This document shows, in pieces, positions 1-12,600 of a stretch of DNA of 64,000 nucleotides. The DNA comes from Lytechinus variegatus (Eukaryota > Echinodermata > Echinoidea > Temnopleuroida > Toxopneustidae): the NCBI RefSeq assembly GCF_018143015.1, contig NC_054754.1:27632830-27696829 (forward strand), read 5' to 3'. The notes below the pieces were generated by a model that searched no databases, was not told the DNA's origin, and saw only the letters and a list, made by a program, of their open reading frames with translations. The stretch's first letter is position 1. The number at the start of each line of letters is the position of its first letter. The position numbers and the translations under genes were made by a program.

Positions 1-405
1 TGTATGTGCTGTTGTAATACGATTAAATAATAATGAAGTGATATTTACTTATCATAACTGGAACATTTCTGAAGCATCCAGTCACATACAAGTGTGCTTT
101 GGACTAGTGGGAAGTGTACAGATGGTGAATTTATAAAGCTATATTAGACTGGGCAATGTGTGGAGTGTTTTTGCATTGCATAGCGATATGGATATTTGTC
201 TGTTAATGACATTGCTACTTGACTAACATTGCACAAACAGTATATAGATTTGGAGGTGATAACAATGTTTAAACACAAGAAACATGCCTACACTGTAAAA
301 TAGCTTGTTTTTCATTCAATGATAGTAGACAGATTCAATAAGCATAACATAATTTTTTATAAACAAGTATGCAAAATTATACAACTGTTTTGTTTTTGTT
401 TACAG

Positions 406-685
406 CTTGCTCTGCTATTGGACGACCAAAAATGGACCCTGCGAGACCTTGAAAAGTACAGCAATGCGGTGGCCAACCTTTTCTTTGAACGGGGCTACCA
501 GAAAGGCGACACGGTTGCCCTGCTCATGGACAACCGTCCAGAGTTTGTCGGTCTGTGGCTAGGACTGTCAAAGATTGGCGTCGTGTCTGCTTTCATCAAT
601 CACAACCTTCGGAGGGACGGGTTGACTCACTGCATCAACGTTGCCAACTCTAAGGCTCTCATTTTCGCTGCTGAACTGTCAGAGG
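406..685 (+). CDS. SLC27A: SLC27A-like exon (first in window)
   Basis: The acceptor is TTTACAG and the donor GGTAAG. It encodes the start of the AMP-binding domain, including [15 protein letters not shown] and [16 protein letters not shown], closely matching vertebrate FATP1 near residue 100. It starts in phase 0 and leaves one base for the next codon. The preceding exon is outside the window; positions 1-405 are intron with no recognisable coding. Confidence 0.95.
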
Positions 686-3600
686 GTAAGGTTTGCAGTG
701 TACGTGGGCATTTTCGATTTTCAGTCATGATTGATTAATTTGTCCTCTTTTTCTTTCTTGACTATGGTCTTATTGCCTCAAGCTAAATTGATTATAGCAT
801 TGTAACAGACAATTTGTTGGTGTAGCTTATCTTCTACCAATTTTGATTTATTATGATTTTTATTTCTTATTCATTTATTGGGGGGGATATTGAATAAATT
901 TACAGTAACAAATGCATGTACATCAGCTTTACGTGATCTGTGTGAAAGTGAAATATAAGCAAACATAATTCTTTGGATAAAAAAAATCTATGAGAAGTAG
1001 TTATAAAGGTGAGAATCACAGATGAAGTTTTCAGTTGACACCAATTAACTTATCAGAGTATTATTGACATAAAGAATTAACCTACATATCGGCTAGGTAC
1101 TCTGGATTAAAGATATTGCATGAAAATAGTTCAGCAGACTGCACATAATATTCAGTTTGCCATCTAAATAGTAAATAGTGTATCCATGGAACTGGCTGTG
1201 ATTTGTAATGATAGCATCACATTATCTATAGATGTAATTTATGTTGTATTGCATAGATATGGGATTAAACATTCCCTTTTTTGTCCAATATAAAATTTAC
1301 CATAGGCCTACATAGTGATTTTAATGGTCAAGGCATATTTTTAAAGATGGTTTTAATTGTTGCCATGGTCATAGTATTTTGTAAAAAGCAAGCTCGTGGA
1401 TCACATTGTTTCTTCAGTTCAGTTTTACTTCAATGCAGCATTTCAGGCTTCTAATCCAGCAATCTGGGTTGGATTCCTTGAGTCATTGTGCTTGTATTCA
1501 TATGAATCCCCAGAGCTGCCAGCTATTGAGAAAAAAGTCATGAATATTAGGATTTTCATGTCAAATTATTCCATTATACTTTCGACCTTAATTATTACTC
1601 TTTTTAGGGCAAAGAAGTAACATTTAATACTACATTATGCAGTGGTGAACTTGTCTGAAGGTAGCCAATAATGCTCATTATTCACATGATCTTTGTTACA
1701 TGTGTATTATCCCTATGAATGGTATATAGATTCTGACTCGATTAGGTGGTTTTCTTCCTCTTCGATTTATCATGGATTTATGCAAAAGAGGAAAAACTGG
1801 AGATGATTCTGAATCTGACCCTTGAATTAAGGAATCTGTTGTTAGCTCATCCGGCCTGAGGGAGGGCCAGATGAGCTTATGTATATTACCTCTTCTAATA
1901 AATTTATAATACTATGTGGCGCGTATATATGAAATTAGGACTTGTGTCAAAATTATTACTTTTTTACTTTTAAAGGTTGGCAGCTCTGTATCCATTTTCA
2001 ATGGTTATAAGTACCAGGTCCCTGGGAAAGCTCTTTAGACATGGACTCGTGGTTGTTATTAAAAATGACGAGTTTTCAAGTTTTCTTCAAGCAGCATGAA
2101 TTAACTATCACTAAATTATTAATGGAGATATTTGTACAAAACAAGCACATTTTCATAAAAGAATTCAAACATGATATCAATTCAAGCTGTGCCATAATAA
2201 AGGGATTGTTTAGCTGTAAATACTGCGCAGTGTTTATATTGTGTTGAATGCATGTATTAGTACTACTGTGATCATCTCTGCCGGAGCAGTAAATATCTTT
2301 GGAAAAGCAGGAGTCAAGATTTGTCCCTTTGAACCCATATGAGGTAAATGGGTATCTGGCAGGAAGTTATTCCTGGACATGTTGTTGCACTGTAAAAGGC
2401 TACCAGGCTATTAAAGCTAGGGTAATGATAGCCAAAGTCCTTTTTTTATTTTGAAGTGCCTATAGTAGAGATGTTAAGGGGACAATTCTCTATCACGATC
2501 AGAAACCCATTCATCCCAATCATTAGATTGGCGGAGAGCGGGATAGGAATCGGTTGAAATCGGGAGCAGCGTAATAACAACGTTGTGAAGACAGGGTAAC
2601 AGCAGGGGGCATTTTATTCAGATTGGCGTGATCGGCTAAAAATTTTGAACATGTTCCAAAATTTCATGCCGATCTTCCCGATCAGAAAACACGCATTTTA
2701 AATCATGAAAAGTGCAAGCAATACAGCTTGTAGTCGTGAGATGAGCGTAATCAGGCCTTTCCTGGCATACTAACAGCGGCGCGTGGACATTAATAATCCA
2801 ATCCTTGGATAATTGTTATTACTGCAAATTATTTTTCACCGACTCCCAGTAAAAGGGTTAATTTTTCCTTGACTATGCCCGACCTGAAAGTTTGTCAAAT
2901 CGTAGCAACATCGGCATAGTGGAACGGAGGCTTTATATTTTAGCATGTTGTGTGCCATACAACAACAGAGTCTGTTTCATAAAGACTTGTATGCTCTACA
3001 TGTTGCTAAAGAAATAGGAGAAACATAGCCCCCCCCCTCAGTTACACAATTTTTTAAAAAATACAAATAGATGCCTGTTTTTTAGACTTGTATGCTCTAC
3101 ATGTACATGTTGCCAAAGAAATATGAGATACATAGCCCCCCCCTCAATACATTTTTTTAAAATACAAACAGGAGCCTGCTTTATAAAGCTTGTTTGCTCT
3201 AGATGATGCCCCCCCCCCCCCCCGCCAGTCTTGAAATACAAATTTTTTAAAAGCAAGTAATTTGCCAAATTGAAAGTTCCATGGAAACCTTGAATGTGAT
3301 TGGCTGCAGAGTCCTGTGACCATAGTAATTGACATTTTATTTCATTGACATCTTAAATTTGCTTGCAGCGGTGCGAGAAGTCCATCCATCTCTGAAGAAC
3401 GTTGAATGCTTCACCACTGGACCTCTTACAGAGACGCTGTCCTTCAACAGTCAAAATGTGGACTCGTTGATCAAAGCCACATCCAGTCTACCTCCACCAA
3501 TCATACCAGGAAGAAATCTTAAAGGTGAATAAGATTGAAATCATTGTTATGATCAGCCACCCACAAACCAGTAATAAGTCATCAGGGAACTTTCCTCTGA

Positions 3601-6600
3601 AAATGGCTGAACATCAATTTGGTCTTTAAAGATAAATATCAGTTGTGGTAACGATATACAAAATGTGTTTGAACAGAATCCAATTAGATTACCACGAAAG
3701 TGTTTGTAATATGTGCCGAATAGCTCTGGTAGGAATGCTGAGAAATTGCCAAAATAAGCACAGAATTCCATCAAATGTCGGGTATTTTTCGAAGCAATAT
3801 TAATACACTGTCCCACATATGCTTTTCTTTGTTAGTGATCATCAGAATTATCGATTTTGAGCTAAGATTTCATGATTTTACAAAGATAAGTTTACATTGA
3901 TGTACAAGATCTAGATATATAGTAATATTTTGACAATTAACCTTGATTTAAAACACTTTCTCATGATAGTAATAATAATAAAATTACACTTCTATTGCGC
4001 ATAATACACAAAGTCTCTATGCACTTCATATATACGTGAATTAAATATCTCAACTTATACAATATGGGCATTGAAAAAAAACAATGAAATGAAATAATTG
4101 TTTGCTGTAACTACTGTCTTTTACCTTTAAAAAGTAAAATTTAGAAATTGGCTTATATCTGAAAGAATAATTTGAGAGTAAGTTTCATAAAAGAAAAGAT
4201 GTATTATTTCTTTTACATTTTTTTTTGTTTCTGGACTACTTGGAAGTTTCACCACTGTTGTGCAGTGTGCACATCTCATGCAAATCAGAATCACATCAGC
4301 TGAGTTACAATCGGATCTTTCCAAATTATATTCTCCAAGTTAGATTGAAGTTCATATTTGAACAGAACATTAATTGGTTAGCGCCGTGCTGGTCGATTCC
4401 AAGAACAATCATACAAATTTATAGACCTACGTGTACTCCTCTTACTGTCTTGCAATACAGATATTGTCTTCTATATTTATACATCTGGGACAACAGGACT
4501 GCCTAAAGCGGCTGTGATTACACACTCAAGGTAATAGTAATCTTTCAATAATCTGTAGCTGTTTATTTTACATGTACAGGTGGGTGTTTCATAAAGCCGT
4601 TTGTAAGTTAAGAGCGACTTTAAGAACGACTGGTGATCCCTTCCTGTGGTAAGTGGTATTGAATTAGCGATGGTTTAGCTCGTAAGAAAGGATCACCAGT
4701 CGTCTTAAAGTCGCTCTTAACTTACGAACAGCTTTATGAAACGACCCAAGGTATATCAGGATGGATGATTGGTCCACAGAGCATCGTAAGATGTTTGTTT
4801 AATTTCCACATAAAAAATGCAAGAATCCACAATCCAGGAGCCAGATTACATCCAGCTTAAGCTAAAAACAAATCAACAATACACGATCAGGAGCTAGAGT
4901 AAACAGTCGTTAGTACAATGGAATCATCATCAAACAAATTTATATCGATTCTTTGGTATTTATCACTGTTACAAGACACACGAGGACCTAAAGCATACAT
5001 ATCGTCGCACGCACCACGAACCGTCCTCTCTGCACACTTCAAAAGTTAGTTTTGCAGAGAACGCATTTAAAAAAAAAGGTTTTTTAAAACCGGCAATAAG
5101 TGCAGCTACAAGGAGAGCAAATTATCTACCGGTGTCTTTGTTCGATAGTTCAGTTTCCAAAGTTTCATCCTGTATCTTTACATTTTCTTGAAGTGAATTA
5201 TTTACGCCACAGTGGGCATCATAACAGAGAGGACGGTTCGTGGCGAAATCGCGAGGCGTGATAGCGCACTGTATCTGCGCAGAGAGGACGGTTCGTGGTG
5301 CATGCGACGATATAATTGGTAGTAGACATTCATTGTGGACTATGATTAATTGTCACCCTAATGTACAGTGTGGAGGAACCCATCAATGTCAGCTAACTGC
5401 TAGCTGGCGGTAGTATGCTAGCACAGACTCATATTTGACATTTGACACAATAACGGGTCTAGAGTTAAGACTAGACTTCAAAGACTCTGTCTGTGTCAAG
5501 TCGAGCCATCTACATTACATTGTGAATCTAGTCTCACTACTCCAGACTCTGCATTGTGCACTTATGCGAAATTGTGAAAATCAAAGGTCTGTGCCTTCAG
5601 ACTAAGCTGGGGGTGCCAAAGGATGAAATGGTAGTAATATTATATGTATAGTCTCACTATGCCGCATAAACACAAAACCAAAACTTCCTGGTAATTCCCC
5701 CTAAATCAAAAAGGTATGTTTTAAAGGAAAATTGCTAGAAATGTTCCTTCACTTCTAGATAGAAGTGATCCCTCAGTTTTAGATAGAAGTGTTCCCTTAC
5801 CCCCCCCCCCCATTCAACTTCTGAATGAATCTGTCTAGTCATTCCAACACATATTTGATATTTATATTTGATACTTTTGTAGCATTGAATTGGACATACC
5901 GACAACTGAATGTTTACATGTAAATTGATAATTCATCAGTTTACTGAAAGAATAGGTGGATGATCATGTTTATTTAGTGGACAGGGGTAGGAGACCCTCA
6001 GGTCACAGTTATCAAGTTAGCTTTTCCCAGACCCAGGCAGCTATTAAGTTACATGTAACCATACACGGTTCTGTGTTTATTCATAAATTGTTATTGCCGA
6101 ATTGGTAATAAGTAAACAAATTGTGAAAACGTGAGGAAGGATATGAAACATGAAGTTCATAACCATTATCGTAGACTGCTGAAAAAGTCCTTTGAAATTA
6201 GGAGATGCTACTTTTCAGGCTGAATTGAATTGAATTCATTCCCAAGCAAGATATTTTCATGCCAAAATACTCATTATTTGTGTACGAAAGCGCTCATTTG
6301 AGGTTATTCTCAGGAGTTCATATCAATTTTAAGTAGCGTACATCCACCTGTTTATCAATAGAGGTGGGTGCTTCATCAAGCTGTTTGAAAGTTATGAGAG
6401 ATTTGAAGAAGGACTGGTGATCCTTTCTTGTGATAAATGATATTCACCATTAAATGTACATTGGTGATTATTTTGCTGGTAAGAAAGATTCACCAGTCAT
6501 TCGTAAAGTCGCTCTTAACTTACGAACAGCTTCATAAAACACCTACCAGATGGGTGTTTCATAAGTCTGTTTATAAGTTTGAGCTACTTTGCGAATGACT

Positions 6601-9600
6601 GGCTATCCTTTCTTGTCCTTAATGATACCCACTAGATTTCCTTTGGTGCTTCTTTAGTAGGGTCACTGGTTGTCTGTAAAGCATCTCATAACTTATGAGA
6701 CACCCACCAAGATACGTGTGATACAAAAGGCCTTTATTCAATATTTACCTTCTTTTGTGCAATTTTTAATTCAAACTATAAAGCAAATAAACTTTGCCCC
6801 TTTTTATATGTCTTATTAAAGTTCTTGGCCTCGGTGACTCCAATAGTGCCATTCACTTCGGAAACTCTCCCGCCAAAGTATATATGTATATCACTGTTCA
6901 GTCTTTACATGAAAATGAATAATACTAAGCTTGTGAGGATTAAAAATCCCTTGTCTGACTGAAGAAGCTTTTAACATGATTCAGACAAAAATTGGGTAAA
7001 GGTTCACCAAAATTTGGCCAGGGCCCCGTCTCACAAAGAGTTGCGATTGATCCGATCACACTCAACTACATGTATGGAAAGCCAGCAACATCTAAAAATG
7101 CATGCTTGTTCAAAAAAATTTCTAGATATGATGTATATTCATAAATTCATTGATTTCTTAACAATTTGGTGTGTTCGCCTTTGTTTATGAAGGACATTTT
7201 ACACATTTTCTGTAGAGAAAATTGTGACACTAATGGATTTCCATAGAGTTATGATTGATCGGATCAGTCGTAACTCTTTGTTAGACAGGGGCCCTGATTT
7301 TGAGGTACTCTGTACATGTAGCAGAACTGCCAAGTAGTAGGATTTGAACTTATTTGGTAGGGTTTTACTTAAAGGGGAAAGTGACATTGAAAATATTTTT
7401 TTATCATTTGAAATAGGATTTTTGAAACTTCTAAGAATAATTCTCTAATAATCAGTTCACATACATGTACATGTATTTCTACCTTTTTTGCTTGTTTTTC
7501 AAATTTCGAAACAATTATAGGATATTAGGCTTGAAAATATCATAAAAAAGAATTAAAAAATAGGATTTTTGCTTAATCTGGGTCAGCTGATTTAATGCAG
7601 GATGTTTATTTTGTAATCAGTTGGTATATTCATCTCCAGGCCCTGTAACATTTAACATAGCGATTTATCATGGGGCTGATTTCTATGATCGATTGCTTTG
7701 TAATCAGAGCCCCGTCTTACAAACAGTTACAATTGATCTGATCAATCACAACTATGGATGGCTATCAACGTCAACACCTATTATGCATGTTTTTTCAAAA
7801 TATATTCTATGATGTATATTCATGCATTCATTGTTTTCTTGAACATTTACTGTGCTTCTCTTTGTTTGCACACCTGTAATAGGGCATTGTGCAAATTTCT
7901 TATAGAGCAAATTATGGTATGGATGGATTTCCATAGAGTTACAATTGATTGGATCAGATCAAGCGTAATTCTTCGTGAGACGGGGCCCAGTTGTAAAAAT
8001 TAGCCCAGTGATCCATCGCTAAGCTTTATGTTCACATGACCCTTATACTATTTATTCACATCAAGATGTCATTCACCTAGCGCAAAGATTAAATTCTTTC
8101 GTATTACGAACTCCATTGGTCAAGTAGATACTGGTCATTGTGTCTGATACTTTATCTCTTTTATATTGACTTTTCTTAATGTGCAGACTCCTTGACACTT
8201 CAGTAGTAGGTTAATAGTGGCACCACTGAAAAGCTTTCATATTGGTCTTTAATACCTAATAGTAACACTGGATATTGAAATTTCAATGAATATGCAAAAT
8301 CCTTACCCAAGAAGTTTGTATACAACCTTGACAATATATACATATTGTGGTAATTAGCACAGAATTTATGTGTGTGTGTGCGATATCACATTCCACGTGT
8401 TGGATACAGGTGAGCCAAAAAGACAAAGATGCATTGCAGTCCCAACAAAATTTATTTCCAAGTAATATTCCAATTTTTTACACAAACCTCACGTCTTCGT
8501 CAGGGATACAAGCTTACAGTGACAAGATATTGAAATAATAGATGCATTCATGATTATGGTAGTTGCGGAAACGCGCGCGTTAAAAAAGCATCACCATCAT
8601 AATGAAAGCATACTTTAGGTGCAGACTGTAAATATTTTTGTGTGAGAAAATTGTTATGTCATAATCACTTGATATTGACTCAACCACTATCGTTAATATG
8701 CATGAAAAGAATAAGATAATCGATATAGGCTTATTATGAAACTAATTCAAGATAAAAAGAGGTGACAATGACCTCTAATATCACTATCTTGAAATCAAGT
8801 GTTAATTTTTTGGAGGAGAGTTAAATGTGTGCTAGGCAAGAAAGAATAATAATACCTAAACTAGTAACAAAGTACATTGATAGCGAGGTAAGATGATTGT
8901 TTCGGATTAACTCATGAAATATTCCTGAAATTATTTGTAAAAATTGTATTTGTCCAGCCTAGAGAGATCTCGATTTAGGCCATATTGAAAACTTCTGCTA
9001 TGAATAATTGCTCGAAGCTCAGCGAGTTTCCTCTCATCTGCCGATTTATAACCTCCGAAAAGAATGATTTTGAGATCATTGATAGAGTGATTTTCTTTGT
9101 TGAAGTGCTCGACTACCTTAACACTTGATTTCGAGATAGAGTGATATTAGAGGTCATTGCCACCTCCTTTTATCTTGAATTAGTTTCGTTATAGGCCTTT
9201 AATTGATTATCTTATTCTTTTCATGCATGATTGTGGTTGCATTATTATCAAGTGATTATGACATAACAATTTTCTCACTGACGCAATTATGTTTACAGCC
9301 CGCACCTTAAACCTGTGCGTTTCTATGACTACCATAATCATGAATGCATCTATTATCTCAATATCTTGTCACTGAGAGTTTTGTATCCCTGACAAAGATG
9401 CGAGCTTTGCGTCGAAAATTTGGATAATACTTGGAAATGAACTTTGTTGGAACTGCAACCTCTTTGTCTCTATTATATATTGGTACTGTTAAAGTTGTGT
9501 ATAACTGTAAATAAATTCTAAAGTCCTGTAATGGCAGTTGCAGGACTTGAGGTGGTGCTATTACGGCTGCTGGTTTGTATCTGCTTTTAATATAATAAAT

Positions 9601-12600
9601 ATTTTCTATGTCTTCCAGGTTATTGTTCATGGCTAAGAGTATCTCAGAATCTTTCAACATCACTGGTGATGATACCATCTACTGTGCTCTTCCGCTGTAC
9701 CACTCTGCAGCAGGATGCCTCGGTGTTGGCCAGCTCATCATCAACGGAACGACCATGTCCATGAGGGCCAAGTTCTCTGCCTCAAATTTCTGGAAAGACT
9801 GCATCAGATACAATGCAACGGTAAGTATGAGAAATAAAAGAAATATGTTTCATTTTATACCTTAGCTCCTATCCTTTAAAACAATTTAATCAAATTGCAT
9901 TGTGTATATTTAAAATGCACATTTTACATCATTTTTGTTGTTATTGTTTCAAGATTGAAGACTTTCATTCCATTTTCATACATGTAAACAAATAAACAAT
10001 TACAAATTAACAAATACAATATGTTTTTGTACATCATACAATTAAATAATAGGTAATAGTAATTATCATGCCAAACTTTGAAAATGTGCTTGAAATAAAG
10101 CTTGTGTTTAGATATAACAGGGTCCAAAAATGAGCAAAGCTTGGGAGCATATGGTTCCATCTGATAATTGCAATAAAAAAAAGATTTTGTCAAGTAGGTT
10201 TGACTGGGCAAAAGAAATCCCATGTATCCACAATAGAGATCAAGTTACAAAGTAAAGCAGTTGTTTCATTTTGGTTTAACCATGAGTAGCTACAAGTGAA
10301 ATTCTGTCCATGCCGTAACCTATTTCTTATAGTTACATGATATCTGGATTATACTGTAATTGTCAAGAATACAATAGAGTACCGAAGCGATGACGTCTGG
10401 TCCGGTGTGTTGGCTCAGTCGGTAGAGCATCCGTCTCACAACCGGGAGGTCGGGGGGTTCAAACCCCGGCCGCGTCAGACCAAAAAACGTTAAAAGATGG
10501 GAGTTGCTGCGACCCTGTTTGGCGTTCAACGATTAAAGGGATAGAGCCTCGTCGATTTGGCGCTGCACAGTGGCTGCCGGGCCCACGATCAATTGGGCAA
10601 AGCAAATTTTCGGAGTACATCATTTCATGTCTATTTTGAACAATAAATTATGGATTTTCATTTTGGATTTTTTTTTCATGGTGTCATGGCGGCCTGGTTC
10701 TCAACAAATGAAAGCGTGTGTTTCTCATAGGAGAAAATCGCTGCTATCATCCGCGACTCTGTTTAGAACCAGCCCGCCATGACACCATGGCAACTGACGT
10801 CACACTTCGGTACTCATTGCAAAACTGGTTTCAATAGTTTTAGAATCACAGATGTTGATTAGTCAGTCATTAACTGCTAGAAATTTTTGCCATACTGGGC
10901 TATCATTAGAGAGGCAACTGATTTTGAACCATGGGTTAATGTCTGCATTTGTGTACCTGGTATATTTTCTGTTTGTGAATGAAGGGTAACATATGACCTC
11001 CATTGCAATTGATATTTTATTTTATTTCTGTTTCAGGTAACGCAGTATATTGGAGAGATCTGCCGGTATCTATACGCCCAACCCCACAAACCTGAGGAAA
11101 CCAAACATCAAGTCAGATTAGCTATGGGCAATGGACTCCGGCCAGAGCTTTGGAATGAGTTCAAAGATAGATTTAACATCGCAAGGGTAGGTCATATCAT
11201 GCCCTGCTTTCAGACTGTCCTCCAAGTGAATTTGCGCCTTTTGAGTAAAGTGTTCTGAGAGGTATTTAGGGGAGAGTGCAACCTTTGGTTGGGCTCAGCT
11301 GTTTTTTATTGGGGTTCTAAGTAAGGGGAATATTTTGATTTTCAGGAACAATAACAAATTGCAAAATAATCCCAAAAGAAAAAAAAGCACTGGTCTAATT
11401 GAAACTGTCAAAACAGCCATTTTGAATATGTTTGTTCCATCAACTTTTTTTCCCATAGAAAAAGTATACTCCATCAAGAAATGATAAAAACTGAAATGTG
11501 ATAACGACCAAAACGATTCTGTATATCCTACTGAAAATCCCACAGTGCAATTTTTTTTGCACTTTGCCTTGCCTGGTCACATATTACCTTATTATCATCA
11601 CAATAAGGTCACAACTTATTAATAATCACTGCAGATTGGAGAATTCTACGGAGCCACGGAGGGCAACGGTAACATCGCCAATATGACCGGTCAACCCGGA
11701 GCAGTAGGGTTCAACTCCATGATAGCACCATGGGCCTATCCTGTCTTCTTGATCAAGATCGACCCTGAGACTGGGGATATCATCAGGAACTCTAGGGGAC
11801 TTTGCATGAGGGCAAAACCAGGTGAGGAAGGAATGGGGATGGGGTCTTTACATTTTGTAGTGGTCCTGGCGCCGCCTGCCTCTTGTTCCGAGGGTTGTGG
11901 GCTCAAATCCGTTTCCAGGCGTCTGTTTCCTTCTGAAAGAAATTCATCCATGTTGTGCCACACTCAAACCAGGTGGGTGTTTCATAAAGCTGTTCGTAAG
12001 ATACGAATGACTTTACAAACGTCTGGTGATCCTTTCTTGTGCTCTGTGATATCCCTATGTAATTGAATTATGACCTACAGGTAAGAACATGTTCCAGTCG
12101 TGCGTAAAGTCGTTCGTAACTTTACGAACATCTTTTTGAAACACCCACCAGGTGGAGTAAATGGGGACCTGGGGGGCGTTTCATGAAAGGACTTGTCAGA
12201 CGTTTTATCCGACAAGTCCCATTTTATCCGACAGTTACCATAGGAGCAGTGCCTCTCAGCCAATCAAAATCATGGAAAGATGTCAGATCTGACATCTTGT
12301 TGGATGAAAATATTGATGGAACACTCCCCAGGAAGCACTAGTAGGCCTATTGGTCATTGCCATTCTATTCTCAACCCACATATTCAAATATTTATATGTA
12401 AATCACATTCTTATACAGACATTGCATAAGTCTCTGGACTACTGCATGCTATTGTATTGTATGTAATATACCGAAATTGAAGTGAAGTTTAAACTTTAAT
12501 TCTTTTATTTTTATTTACCTAGGTGAACCTGGGCAGTTGGTTGGTAAGATTCGTAAAGGGGATCCAGTCAGAGAGTTTCACGGATATGCAGATCGTCAAG

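Larger units (their letters stand above)
686..3368 (+). other. SLC27A-like intron, mostly unremarkable
   Basis: No coding exon is recognised. It holds a SINE 3'-part remnant near 2340-2430 and a local tandem repeat at 2975-3240. The stretch 2470-2700 has scattered GATCGG/CCGATC motifs on both sides of a centre and may be a worn palindromic element. Confidence 0.6.
4531..9618 (+). other. Large SLC27A-like intron packed with foldback elements
   Basis: No exon is recognised in these 5.1 kb, and the flanking exons join in frame without one. It holds at least seven palindromic insertions listed separately. The stretch 5320-6360 between them shows no gene; it has a short doubled motif (TAGATAGAAGTG) near 5750-5795. 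Confidence 0.7.

Noticed and set aside
10404-10479. Functional tRNA-Val(CAC) gene
   Set aside because: A and B boxes are good, but the acceptor stem does not pair and the segment sits within a repeat.
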